Origin: Cladorhizidae sp. MBARI D1340-BT2
Taxonomy: Eukaryota; Porifera; Demospongiae; Poecilosclerida; Cladorhizidae
Length of the DNA: 64,000 bases
Assembly: GCA_028752905.1 (NCBI GenBank)
Contig: JAQNBH010000006.1
Span: forward strand, 24,352,311-24,416,310
Direction: 5' to 3'
The notes under the pieces are model-generated. The model was not told the origin of the DNA. It saw nothing but the letters and a program-made list of their open reading frames with translations, and did not search any database. This document shows positions 1-10,545 of this stretch, piece after piece; positions within the stretch are counted from its first letter, which is position 1; each line of letters opens with the position of its first letter. The translations under genes were made by a program, and so were the position numbers.

Positions 1-940
1 GCATAAATTTGAGCATAATAGCTCTCCTTTCCACTTGAGCATAATTGAGCATAATAGCAAAATATTTGGGCATAATGACCCAACAAATGTGCTCAACAAA
101 TGTGATTATTACAAAACATAATTATTACAGTTTTAAGAATTGTTAAACTCTAGCATTACTCCCACTCAACGTAGTCTTGAAGCGCAGATTGCTGAGATTG
201 TGTAAAATGTCTCTCCAAAATTGAAAAAACTGTTTCAACTGATACTGATGATGGCTGAATCAAAATGACTTTGCTGAATCCCTGACTCCACTATGGCAAT
301 GTTCCTTTATTATGCTCCCACCATTCCAAAGGGTTCACTTCCCTTGCAGTATCATTAGCTGCTGCTAAATAAGATGGTAGTTCTAGCTTCAAATCATTAA
401 TGAGCTCATCTCCGAAGAAAGGCAATGCCTTCGATGTGTCTACTGAAGCAGTAGTGACCTTCCCTGGATTGAAAAGGCGAGCACTCTTAAATGCATCCAT
501 AATAGGTGTAAAATCCAGAAAAACTTCACTTCAAAGTAATGGAAACCCCTTTGTACACAGTTGCCAGCGCAGCTCATCCATACTGCTCCGGCTGCAGTGC
601 AGTAGCAACCTATTTGTAACAGCAGCTGCATTGGGCCAGTGACGTTCTTGAATTGAAATGCAGCAGTCTCGCCTAGAGCAACAGTATCTGTGTCAGTCTC
701 AGACACTGGTAGTGAAACAGAAGCCATGAACCCCCCCCCCCCCTCGGCCTGTCAGTCTGTGCATATATTTAACTCAGTCAGCTGCCACATGGTAGATCAC
801 ATGATAAGGTCAAAGGTTAGTTTGCATGAGCATAATGGTTATATTGAGAGCATAATGATAAGGACTAGGAAGCATAATAATATGGTTCTCAGAGCATAGG
901 AGCATAGCATAATAGCTCAATTTTTGAGCAGAATGTGCCA
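1..940 (-). mobile_element. hAT-type transposon fragment with subterminal GAGCATAAT repeats
   Basis: A stretch with copies of GAGCATAAT and close variants at both ends (about 11-75 on the left, about 828-915 on the right) encloses a hAT transposase C-terminus on the minus strand. Short repeated subterminal motifs on both sides of the coding part are typical of hAT elements, where they serve as transposase binding sites. The terminal inverted repeats are not resolved: the left end may lie outside the window, and the right end abuts the truncated 5' LTR of the neighbouring retroelement. I infer a decayed, internally deleted hAT copy. Confidence 0.5.
150..650 (-). pseudogene. hAT transposase C-terminal (dimerisation) fragment
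   Basis: On the minus strand the translation runs from a segment like CVQRGFHYFE (near 560) through MDAFKSARLFNPGKV (near 500-455) and LEWWEHNKGTLP to QPSSVSVETVFSIL (near 260-220) and ends with QSALQDYVEWE (near 190-160). The order W...QPSS...E..FS.L...Q..LQDYVE is the hallmark of the hAT C-terminal dimerisation region. The pieces are in different frames and a stop follows NKGTLP, so this is a pseudogene. The N-terminal zinc finger and the DDE core are absent. The family is cut-and-paste transposase; I cannot name the subfamily. Confidence 0.65.
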
Positions 941-947
941 AGGCCTA

Positions 948-1392
948 CTACACACCCCTCACCTGATAAGACAAGACATTGGATTGGTCGCCAAGGGTTG
1001 GTGCCATGACGACCTGATCTCATCAAACCTAGTAGTTCGAACAGTATATAAGAAACAGCTAGGGAGTAGTTAGCAGATACCTGAATATTGCCAGAGACTG
1101 CTGCAGCCAGCAATTAGGAACTGTTAGATAAGAACGCTCTGAACCTTTGTTATTGTGGTTGATATTGTGTTGTGTTATCTTGTCATGGCTGGTGTATTTA
1201 TGTATCTCATAATTATAATATAACTATCTGTAGTTATATTTGGGAATCCAGCAATTCTGTTGAGAGTTGCCGAGTTTGGCTTGTTCTGAGGATTGCCAGT
1301 AGGACAGACTGGGAGTCAAAGATCAGGCGTCGCGTGAAGACCAGGGATCTGCTAAAGTGTCTGTACTGGGAGAAGGCTGGTTTTTCATGACA
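948..1392 (+). repeat. 5' LTR of element A (5'-truncated)
   Basis: Matches 5079-5537 almost base for base from CTACACACCC to the terminal TTTTTCATGACA. It contains a TATA-like TATATAAG at about 1045-1052, a plausible promoter for the element. The 3' LTR starts some 200 bp further upstream (TGTCAGG at 4881), so this copy has lost its U3 start, perhaps when the adjacent hAT-like sequence was joined. Confidence 0.8.
1045..1052 (+). promoter_or_regulatory. TATA-like box in LTR of element A
   Basis: TATATAAG in the 5' LTR, repeated at the equivalent place in the 3' LTR (5179-5186). The position inside the LTR fits a retroelement core promoter; function is inferred. Confidence 0.4.
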
Positions 1393-1393
1393 T

Positions 1394-1411
1394 TGCTGGC
1401 AGCGGTGGGAT
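1394..1411 (+). other. Primer binding site, tRNA-Leu type (element A)
   Basis: TGCTGGCAGCGGTGGGAT lies one base after the LTR. It is complementary, with one mismatch, to the 3' end (including CCA) of animal tRNA-Leu(AAG). Element B has the perfect version. Confidence 0.75.
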
Positions 1412-1629
1412 CCATGTTGAAAAAAAGGATCTACATTACTATTGTAGCTCCAGCCTGAGTGAGAGGTTGTGATTACATAATTTTTTTGGTTGTGATTAGT
1501 GGGAAACAGCCCAGGTCACTTGAGAACCTTGGGGCTTGTGAAACCAAACCCAACTCTAGGTTATATTTGGTTTTGTGTAACCACTGAGTGCATTTTCCTT
1601 CGGGAGTGTGTATTTTTCATTGTATTGTT

Positions 1630-3531
1630 ATGGCTCTTCCTCTGCGATCTGGATTTAACCGACCCCCTCGAGATAACCTCATTGAGGGCCGTGTACCTCC
1701 CTTGGAACCAGGCGAATGCAGCGAGGACGATGATCCAGGGAGCAGCATCGCAAAGGATGGAGACCCTCCTCCACTCAGAGGACAAATGAATCGCTTCATG
1801 GGCCAATGGGCAGATATGGAGCAGGCCAGATCACAACGCGAAGATGCCAGACGGGCCGAGGACCGACAACATGCCCAGCAGCAACAGGATCAGTGGATCC
1901 AGGCCTTGGTGGACCAGAGACACCCTCCACCAGCGGTAGCTCTACCAGCGGTAGGTACACCCAAACTGACCTTACAAAAATTCGTTGAAGGCACTGATGA
2001 CATGGGGGCATTCTTCAGCTCATTCGAGGTGACCGCGCTAGCAAGCAAGTGGCCACGGCGTCCCTGGAGTGTCAATCTACGAAGTGCACTATCCGGCCAA
2101 GGCATGTTAGCCGTAACCTCCCTAACTATAGAAGAACAAGAAGATTATGATCTAGTATGTCAAACCCTCCGATCCCCCTACCAGATTACAACGGAGTCAT
2201 ACCGGAAGAAGTTGTTTGACTTACCCTTCAGTCAAGACAAACCTGAAGAGTGGTTCCGAGACAGGAAGCAAGCCTGTTCCCGATGGTTGGCTTCTAGTGG
2301 TAAGTCAGCCCAAGAACTTATTTTAATTGAGCTTACTTTACAGAAACTTCCAAGGTGGCTAAAGAGATGTATGCGCCAGATGGGGCCTGGAAGTCATGAA
2401 GAACTCAAGGAGGCAGTGCTGAGATGTCTCTGCATCTCACCAAGAGAGAAGGATGCAGTTCCAAGGATTGAGCAAAAAGGAGGACGAAGAACCGCTCCCC
2501 GAGAACCCCGAGACAACAGAGGAGAACCCAGAGACAACAGAGGACGTTTCCCCTACCCCAGACTGTCTGAGCAAGGAAGACAACTCCCTGGTAACATTAA
2601 CCCATGTAACATAAATATTCCTCAAGAGAGAGGGCCAAGATCAGTTGAATGTTACAGGTGTGGGAAATTAGGTCACATGCAGAGGGATTGTCGTGTCAAA
2701 ATAGAGAGAGGGAACTGTGCCCTCACTATGAGAAAGAAATTGCCTGAATGGAATAGGAGAGTGACCATTAACAACCAGTCAGTGATAGCTTTCTTAGACA
2801 CTGGCTGCACAAAAAGTATTGTGCATCCCCGGTGCGTAGACCAGAAAGATTATCTTCCCTGGAAAGTAGCATATACTACAGCAAGTTCAGCTTGAACCCA
2901 TTTCCCAGCAGCCAAGATAACCCTTCAGGTAGACGGACATGAGAAGGTAGTATTAGCAGTGTGTGTATCCGAGCACCTTATGTGTGATATGTTGATGGGG
3001 CATGATATTCCCTTATTTAAGACATACCTCCGGGAAGCTCTGGATACAGACGCCGGGAAGAGGGACCTTGTCCCTCCTACTCTCCCTACCCCTGAGCTGG
3101 GCCTGGCAACCACAAGGATCCAAAGCAAGCTTCGGACCCTAGAAGAGCAAGCCGAGGCGCGACAACTCGATGAGGATGAGCCCATCATACAACCAGTACT
3201 ACCTGATGACAATGACAGTGAAATGGATGAGTAAAGTGTGAGCCTAGCCGAGCCGGAAATACCTCCTACAGACGAGATAGAGACCCCTTCCCCACCAGCA
3301 CCAGATGAAACAGGAGAGAGCCTAGGCAAGCCAGAAAGACCTCCAAAGGACGACCTAGTGACTCCCCCATCACCCGAAGCAGCAGAGCCCGGAGACTTGG
3401 ACACCATCTCCCCGGAAGATTTTCATGAGGAACAGAAACAAGATCCTACCCTAAGGAGCGCAAGGGAAAAAGTGAACCAAAAAGACAGTGTGTATTTTTG
3501 GAAGGATGGGTTATTAGTAAGGAAGCCCTAG
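1630..3531 (+). pseudogene. gag: Gag-protease region of element A
   Basis: One reading frame from ATG 1630 encodes Gag, followed by the start of protease. An acidic and Gln-rich N-terminus is followed by a capsid segment (about 2010-2440) containing YRKKLFDLPF, an RWL motif and LQKLPRWLKR, which resembles the SCAN fold. A basic linker (RDNRGEPRDNRGR) leads to a CCHC zinc knuckle, CYRCGKLGHMQRDC, at about 2650-2695. The aspartic protease motif FLDTGCTKS is at about 2791-2817. In-frame stops interrupt it at 2893-2895 (TGA, inside protease), 3232-3234 and 3529-3531; the acidic segment after protease is a low-complexity linker. I chose ATG 1630 because the upstream extension begins without an ATG and element B starts at the comparable place. 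Confidence 0.8.
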
Positions 3532-3549
3532 CAAGAATTAGGAAATAAC

Positions 3550-3860
3550 TTGATTATGGTGCCCAGGGCCAAGGTAATGAGGTTAGCTCACTCCTCTGTA
3601 GCAGCAGGTCACTTTGGCAGGGAAAGAACCATCCAGCTTATCAGAGGTAGGATGGATTGCCCAGGTCTGGCCAGAGATGTGCATGAGCTGTGTCTGTCTT
3701 GTCCCATCTGCCAAAAAGCTGTAGGATCTAAGGCACCCCTTCATCCATTACCTATTATTGATCAAACCTTACTCGCATAGCTATGGACATATTTGGACCC
3801 CTTAAGAACTTCTGGTGGACACAAATACGTACTCATAGCTATGGACTACACTACTAAATG
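3550..3860 (+). pseudogene. pol: Integrase zinc finger and start of core, element A
   Basis: In the same frame as Gag, VMRLAHSSVAAGHFGRERT followed by CLSCPICQ gives the H-H-C-C zinc-binding domain of a Ty3/gypsy integrase. After the TAG at 3778-3780 the core begins: AMDIFGPL (first catalytic Asp) is readable in one frame and GGHKYVLIAMDYTTKWPA in another. The rest of the integrase core, its C-terminus and the start of RT are missing: the sequence jumps at about 3860 into RT motif A. Its place upstream of RT is the key observation. Confidence 0.8.
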
Positions 3861-3861
3861 G

Positions 3862-4880
3862 CCAGCTTAACCACCCTTGACTTAACCAAGGGGTTACTAT
3901 CAGGTCCCCATGGGGAGTAGTAGTAGAGAGAAGACTGCCTTTATTACTCCCTATGGGAAGTATCAATTTATGACTATGCCCTTTGGTTTGGTTTCGGCCC
4001 CCTCCACCTTTCTAAGGTTAATGGACCACATCTTGTCCGGGCTGGAAACCTTTCCTGCCACATACCTAGATGACATTGTCATTTATAGTCAGAACTGGAA
4101 AGACCATTTACAACATGTGTCAGTAGTTTTAGGCAGAATGAGAGAAGCAGGTCTCGCAATAAAACAAGAGAAATGTAACTTTGGTGTGAGCCATTGTGAA
4201 TATTTGGGACATTTAGTGGGTGGGAGGACAAGTTAGACTATTGTCTTGCAAGGTTGAGGCCATTTGTACTTATTCACCCCCTCAGACTAAGAAGCAAATG
4301 AGAGCCTTTTTAGGATTAGCCGGTTACTACCAAAGGTTTATACCCAACTTCTCCGAAATAGCATCTCCTTTAACAGACTTAACCAAAAAGAATCGGAGTA
4401 ATAAGATTGTGTGGAGTAGTTCTTGTGAAGTAGCTTTCAAATCTCTAAAAGCCGCAATTACTAATCACCATGTATTATTATCCCCAATCTGGAAAGACCT
4501 TTTATCCTATAGATGGATGCATCAGCTGGGATTTGTACTCAGCCAAATCGGCCTCAAGGGTGACGAGCATCCGGTGGAATTCAATTCCTGAAAACTTCTA
4601 CCCAGAGAACAGAGATATTCCACGATAGAACGGGAAGCTCTTGCCATCGTGGCAGGAATTAAACATTTCAGGGTCTAATTGGAGGGAACTACATTTACCA
4701 TTGAAACTAACCACAACCCCCTGGCTCACCTAGCCAATATCAAAGACAGACATGGCTGACTCACTCGTTGGGTGCTTGACCTACAAGACTACGATTTCAC
4801 CATCTCCCACTGGTCGGGTTCCGCCAATGCCAACACCGATGGCCTAAGTCGAGACGGGTCTCGAGCCGAGGAAGAGGGAA
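3862..4880 (+). pseudogene. pol: Reverse transcriptase-RNase H of element A (broken)
   Basis: RT begins near TTLDLTKG and continues in shifted frames: EKTAFITPYGKYQF, MPFGLVSAPSTF and the catalytic YLDD (about 4066-4077). The connection follows (MRAFLGLAGYYQRFIPNF, about 4290-4350). RNase H signatures follow (YSTIEREALAIVAGIKHF and TDGLSR near 4850) with a TAA within the stretch and at least two frameshifts. RT fingers upstream of motif A are deleted. The enzyme would copy element RNA; this copy cannot encode an intact one. Confidence 0.8.
4866..4880 (+). other. Polypurine tract of element A
   Basis: Purine-rich GAGGAAGAGGGAA-type run directly before TGTCAGG, the inferred start of the 3' LTR. 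Spacing after the RNase H end is about the same as in element B. Confidence 0.55.
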
Positions 4881-5537
4881 TGTCAGGAAATTCTATCTCC
4901 CTGACTGAGTTCACAACAGCCCGGGATGAAGCCAAACCAGCAGCTGTTGTTGCCAAAGAACATAGTGGTCAAGCCGTACACCAGATGTGTGGAAACCATG
5001 GTAGCGAGTGTGAGAACAGACGAAGGACCTCACCACCAGACACTATAAAGAATGTAGTCCACCTGCCTGAGGAAAGATCTACACACCCCTCACCTGATAA
5101 GACAAGCCATTGGATTGGTCGCCAAGGGTTGGTACCATGATGACCTGATGTCATCAAACATAGTAGTAGTTTGAACAGTATATAAGAAACAGCTAGGGAG
5201 TAGTTAGCAGATAGCTTAATATTGCCAGAGACTGCTGCAACCAGCAATTAAGAACTGTTAGATAAGAACCCTCTGAACCTTTGTTATTGTGGTTGATATT
5301 GTGTTGTGTTATCTTGTCATGGCTGGTGTATTTATGCATCTCATAATTATAATATAACTATCTGTAGTTATATTTGGGAATCCAGCAATTCTGTTGAGAG
5401 TTGCTGAGTTTGGCTTGTTCTGAGGATTGCCAGTAGGACAGACTGGGAATCAAAGATCAGGCATCGCATGAAGACCAGGGATCTGCTCAGCCAGCTAAAG
5501 TGTCCGTACACTGGGAGAAGGTTGGTTTTTCATGACA
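4881..5537 (+). repeat. 3' LTR of element A
   Basis: Starts TGTCAG after a purine tract and ends CATGACA; from 5079 it matches the 5' LTR. The first 200 bp have no partner because the 5' LTR is truncated, so the left border rests on the TG start, the purine tract and analogy to element B (also TGTCAG). Confidence 0.65.
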
Positions 5538-5992
5538 CATGACCAGTGTATCCAAGCCACTTGGTACTACATGACCAGTGTATCCGAGCCACCTGGTACT
5601 ACATGACCAGTGTATCCAAGCCACCTGGTACTTACTAAATGATCAGTGTATCCAAGCCACCTGGTACTACATGACCAGTGTATCCAAGCCACTTGGTACT
5701 ACATGACCAGTGTATCCAAGCTACCTGAGTCTGGTACTACATGACTAGTGTATCCAAGCCACCTGGTACTACATGGCCAGTATATCCAAGCCACCTGGTA
5801 CTACATGACCAGTGTATCCAAGCCACCTTGGTACTACCTGACCAGTGTATCCAATCCACCTGGTACTACATGACCAGTGTATCCAAGCCACCTGGCACTA
5901 CTTCACTAGTGTATCAAAGCCACCTGGTACTACTACATGACCAGTGTATCCAAGCCACCAGGTACTACATGACTAGTGTACCCACCTGGGAC
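5538..5992 (+). repeat. 32-bp minisatellite, about 14 copies
   Basis: Tandem copies of a roughly 32-bp unit beginning CATGACCAGTGTATCCAAGC, with small indels between copies. The array starts at the base after the LTR end. Open frames here (repeats of SVSKPPGTT) are a by-product of the repeat. Confidence 0.9.
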
Positions 5993-6380
5993 ACACAATC
6001 ATTGCTCTAAATAAAGAACATACATGCAGTATTATTATACGAAGACCCACCATTGCTCCAGTTAATTAACATACAAGCAGTTCATGCATACAGAAGCCAC
6101 TCATTGGTCCATTTAACGAACATACATTCAGTACAATTATACGGAGGCATCTCATTGATCCATGTGATGAGCATACATGCAGTATAAGAAAGGAGGCCAC
6201 TTATTGCTGCATGCAATGAACATACATGCAGTTCATGTATACAAAGCGTATTGTTCGCTCCTTATAATAACACACATGCAGGACAAATATATGTACGCTA
6301 CTTATTCCTCATGTGAAGAACATACATGCAGTACTGAGCGAGGGATGACGGTTCATCACAAAAGTTATTTATAGTCCACA
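5993..6380 (+). repeat. Diverged roughly 50-bp tandem repeat
   Basis: About seven units each beginning near AACATACATGCAGT, spaced about 45-55 bp, much more diverged than the neighbouring 32-bp array. Confidence 0.75.
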
Positions 6381-8079
6381 TACAATAGGGCATGAAGTGT
6401 TTATTGTGCTAGTGGACTTTCATTATTGAAAAAACTTTTTGATATGAAGTATTACATAGTGATAACATCAAATGGCATCTTCAACATTTGTTAGTTGGCC
6501 TAGCAATACTCTAGGGACAACTTGATCTTTCAGGGTCCCTCTTTTGCCTATTCTTCCAAATGCAGATAATTCACATGTTTTATGCTCCAAGGATTAGCAG
6601 CCATTCATTTAGGCAGCTTGCAAGTCGGTCCATTCCACCAATGGTCTTCTCATATATTGTGTCGGGAGAGAGTCATGTTGTGTAAGGGATTCCTGCAAGA
6701 TTGACAGGAAGCTGTTCAACGTAAGGCATTTTTTCTAGGTGGTGGAGAAGAAAGCTGAAGAGAAGATTAGCCTGTGGGATTTTCTAGTGTCCACTTATAA
6801 AAATATGTACTTAGCACGGGAGTTAGGGGTTGGGGTTAAGGGTTTGAAGTGTGAAATATTTGCAGAAGATGACTATTAAAATAATCTCCTAGAAAGACCA
6901 CTTTGCAATATTCAGTGATTATCCCTAAAAACAGGTGTCCTTAGTAATGGGGTATAATTTATTGTAAATTGATTTATCGGCTGTATGTGGCTGTTTATAG
7001 AGCATAAACACTCAATGCGAAGCAACTATCTGTTTTGCAACGTGTCGTTATTCAAATTTGCAAACAACACCTTCACCACCAGCCACTCCCTCTCTATTGA
7101 GCATTAGATAAACCACACCCTCATGATGAACCACATCCTAGATTGTTCCTCCCCCCCCACCCCATCCTCTAGTCGCTTAACCGCACCTACAGATACTCCG
7201 ATCCATCCTCCAGTGGCTCAACCAGTGGAATTGAGGGGGGTTAAGGCGCACAGGAAATCTGTGAGGGAAAACTTGCCTAATTCATGTTCATACAAGAATT
7301 TGAAGAATTTGAAGTAAAATACCCATAACATCATCCCCCTCTCCCTCTGTGCCTGGTGTTATAGAGAATTGTTGCCAGTTTCTCTCTAGCAGAGAGCATA
7401 AGGACCCAGCATCAGGTTTTCCCCCCTGGGAACATAACATTGCCATTTCTGTTCAAAGAAGAATAGTACAATATATACTATATAGTATGGTGAAGAACAG
7501 TCTGAATATGTTGCTTTTATGTGTATGTACCATATCTATGCTCACAAATCAAGCAATGGTCCTGGTTTATATATGAAAATGCAGCCAGTGCTGTATGTTT
7601 TCTGATTGAATTTTTTAATGTAGTTTTTGGAACTGCAGGTTGGAATGTGAAGTGGATTCCCACACACATGAAACTCATTTTACAGTACATCGCTTAGTCT
7701 TGAATAGTTATAACAACTCTGATTAATAGAGCTCCACAAACACTACAGATTGAATCCCATTTTTATTAATTTTTAAAATGAACTTATGCTCATGTGAGGA
7801 GGTTTCTAAATAATATATTAGAAGCACCTTGTAGGTGTGAGTTTTGGAGCTGCATAGATTATGTACACTTCATTGTATGGACTATTATAGAGAGCTCCAA
7901 TGGTTAATCTTTAAGTGTATTATATTTTAATATTAAAAATATTGCATAGTTATAGCTCTGCCAAAGTTACATGCAACCAAAGTGGGAGTACATCTACTTG
8001 AACTGGACCTAATTGTTGACCCTGATGGAAAGAGATAGCCCATTGAAGTATTTATCTGGGACTAGAGCAAACCCTACTC
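6381..8079. other. No recognised gene
   Basis: AT-rich DNA with only short open frames and no family motif. A stretch at about 7830-7990 (TTTTGGAGCTGCATAG, later AAAGTTACATGCAACC) resembles the outer part of the foldback arm at 9.76 kb, so it is probably an old copy of that repeat. Confidence 0.5.
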
Positions 8080-8590
8080 TGTAAAAGTAGGGCAGGAGGC
8101 CACACCCCATGCACACATGCCTTACACATGTGAAGGCCGGGCATGAGACCACAGCACATGCAGCCATGCATTATATATGAGAAGGAAGGTGAGGAGTCGA
8201 CACCACATGCAACCATTCTTTATAGCTACATGTATGGGTAGGGCAGGCAGCTCACCCCATGCATTATACATGCATTGAAGGGAAGTTGTCCACACTCCAT
8301 GCAAACATATGTCATATACAGTAAGGAGGAGCAGCATCTAAAGAAAGGTAGGAGGCCACACCCCGTACTTGTAAACTATTAATGAAAGGGCTGGGACTCA
8401 TGCCTTATGCAAGCATGACATGCCATCATGACCTTTAGAAGGGCAAGAAGTCTTACGTCATGCAACCTTGCCTTACGGAAGAGCAATAGGCCTCACCTTA
8501 TGCAGCCAAGCCTTTAAACATGTAAAGGAGTGGCACAACACCCTCTAGTGACCACACCTTACTAATATAATGGACCATGCCTTATACATG
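8080..8590 (+). repeat. Diverged minisatellite, about 50-bp units
   Basis: Around ten degenerate units built on CCACACCCCATGCANNCATG followed by a purine-rich AAGGGCAGGAGG-like part. Spacing is about 40-65 bp. No coding signal. Confidence 0.7.
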
Positions 8591-9755
8591 TTGAGGAACA
8601 GTGAGTTAATTTTCATCTGAAAGTTCTAATGCTGGTCATCCATTACTGGGGGGGGGTACTTGCCAAGAAGAAAAAAATAATTATGTTCGCTATTTTACTG
8701 ACTTTTTTGCTGAAGATATAGCAGTTTTATCCCAATATCATTATGTGACAGCGCCAGATATGACTATCATAGAGCATAACATTTTATTGTTGCATAGTCC
8801 ACGCTTTCTACAGCTGGTAAGGTGAAGATTTCTTGTATTTGGTACGCCAGAAAAGAACTAGTTATATTGACTATAACTTGATAGGTGATAATAAGTGGTA
8901 ATTTGCAACAACCAAGTACGTCTACAAGCACTTCACAAGATTAGAGAAATACTAAACGTAAAATGGTCCTTAAAGTAGTGGGGGACTTTACACCTGATTT
9001 TGACAGGACTGCAATAACTCCAGAATGCAACCAACTATGAGGTTGATTTTTGGGTCAAAGATTTCTTTACCCCCCTAGAATCATTAGATATAATAGCTGG
9101 AATGTGGTGTCCTTAACCAGTTGAGCTAAGAGCCCTTTGTCTGGTCTCTGGTTTATTAATTATCATAGTAACAGGTTGTAGCACATTCAGGCATGCATAT
9201 GCAAAGGTAAACTGCTGATCCTCAACCCCTCTTGAGATCTTGAGATACCGGTATTCTATTATTGTATAGTGTTGTTAAATATGTGCCCCCTCCCTCCCCC
9301 CTCAACTCAATCATAAATGCAGCTCTGAATAGTACTTAAAAGTAGACCCCAGTGATGGACAGTTACTTACAAGCATAGTAGGTCTATACACTGCTTACTT
9401 ATACCAGTTGGCTGACCTTTACCCCTGGTTGCTTGTTACAGCTGCCTGCGGTTAGGGAGGTGATGTAACTGGTGATCTGTAGCAAAGTGCATGATTGTGC
9501 ATATGTACACAATGCTAGTGATTGTGAGTAGTTTACTGTTTGCCCTCCTCTCCATGATTGATTCTACCCAACCTCATATAGCATCCCTGTTTCTCTTGCC
9601 ACATCTGTGGAGCTAGTTGTCTACTGCATCACACTGTTGAAGGCTTCTACTAACTTCATTTGAGAGCGACCCCCTTGCACAACTGGTTCTGAGTGGAGGT
9701 CTTGCTAGTATAGTAAATGATTAATTTTGGGGGAGACAGGTCATTTTATAATAAA
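8591..9755. other. Intergenic; dispersed repeat piece
   Basis: No gene recognised. The segment about 8760-8990 recurs elsewhere in two pieces: CATAGTCCACGCTTTCTACAG to CTTGATAG matches about 56160-56260 in reverse, and TAAGTGGTAATTTGCAACAA to AAATGG matches about 55390-55480. A tRNA A-box-like string (TAGCTCAACTGG, minus strand, about 9115-9135) occurs without a B box. Confidence 0.5.
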
Positions 9756-9756
9756 A

Positions 9757-10442
9757 AACAAAAACAAGTGGGGTACCACTTTATAGCTCCATAGATTCTG
9801 TAAACTTCATGGTATGTACTTGATATATAGCTCAAAAGATAGCGCTCTGTGTGCTTTATTTCAATACTATATTTTTCATGCGTATAACTATAGCCAAGTT
9901 ACTGGAACTAAAGTGGAGGGATCCTAAAACCTGAATGCCTGATTTTGCCGCATAAATATCTCCAGATTGCCAAGTGCTAGAGAGTTTAAATTAACACCAG
10001 TGACTAGAAGAAGCTCTACTCTATGGAATAAGCGTTTTGATGAGGCACTAAAATGTAAGTACGTGGTCAAATGCTCGGTTGTAAAATGAATTTTGTTAAA
10101 ATTCCATAAAATTCATTTTCCACCTGTGCACTTGCTTGACCAGTACTTACATTTTAGCGCCTAATCAAAAATAGAGTAGGGCTTTCTCTAGCCACTGGTA
10201 CTAATTTCAACTCTCTAACACTTGGCAATCTGGAGATATTTATGTGGCAAAATCAGGCATACAGGTTTTGAGGCTCCCTCCACTTTAGTTCCAGTAACCT
10301 GCCTATAGTTATTATATGAAAAATATTTTAGTATCAAAGCGAGCATATGGAGAGACCAATCTTTTGAGCTATATATCAAGTCCATAATGAAGTTTACAGA
10401 ATCTATGGTGCTATAAAGTGGTAACCACAAGTTTGTTTTTAT
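9757..10442. repeat. Foldback element (long inverted repeat, about 0.34-kb arms)
   Basis: The left arm (about 9757-10096) and right arm (about 10109-10442) are reverse complements with scattered changes: AAGTGGGGTACCACTTTATAGC at the left corresponds to GCTATAAAGTGGTAACCAC at the right, and ACTTACATTTTAG(C/T)GCC pairs across the centre. The centre is an AT-rich run with AAAATGAATTTT. This is a classic foldback/MITE shape with no coding capacity. Confidence 0.85.
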
Positions 10443-10545
10443 ATGCACCTGCACCCCTAACAAACTCACAGTTGACTACTTGCTAACTGATCAATGATGT
10501 TTATATTTTGTAGGAATGATTCTATCACAGGTTAAGTGTTGTGAA
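10110..10545 (+). repeat. Duplicated segment, copy 1
   Basis: The right foldback arm plus about 100 bp beyond it (through GATTCTATCACAGGTTAAGT) recurs in direct orientation at about 12780-13235. The match runs past the foldback end, so it is a segmental duplication and not only a second insertion. Confidence 0.7.

Larger units (their letters stand above)
948..5537 (+). mobile_element. Ty3/gypsy LTR retrotransposon A, Gmr1-like domain order
   Basis: Two direct repeats (948-1392 and 4881-5537) flank a tRNA-Leu primer site, gag, protease, integrase and then reverse transcriptase/RNase H. The integrase zinc finger and the first part of its core (about 3589-3855) come before the RT motifs (from about 3866), as in Gmr1-group Ty3/gypsy elements and unlike ordinary gypsy. 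The 5' LTR lacks about the first 200 bp found in the 3' LTR and no target duplication is visible, so the left end is truncated. Four in-frame stops, a deletion from integrase core into RT, and RT/RNase H frameshifts make it dead. Confidence 0.85.

Noticed and set aside
5538..6380. CRISPR array
   Set aside because: Units are contiguous minisatellite copies without unique spacers, in a eukaryotic context.
9100..9140. tRNA-like A box TAGCTCAACTGG on the minus strand
   Set aside because: No B box or cloverleaf follows; at best a worn SINE head.
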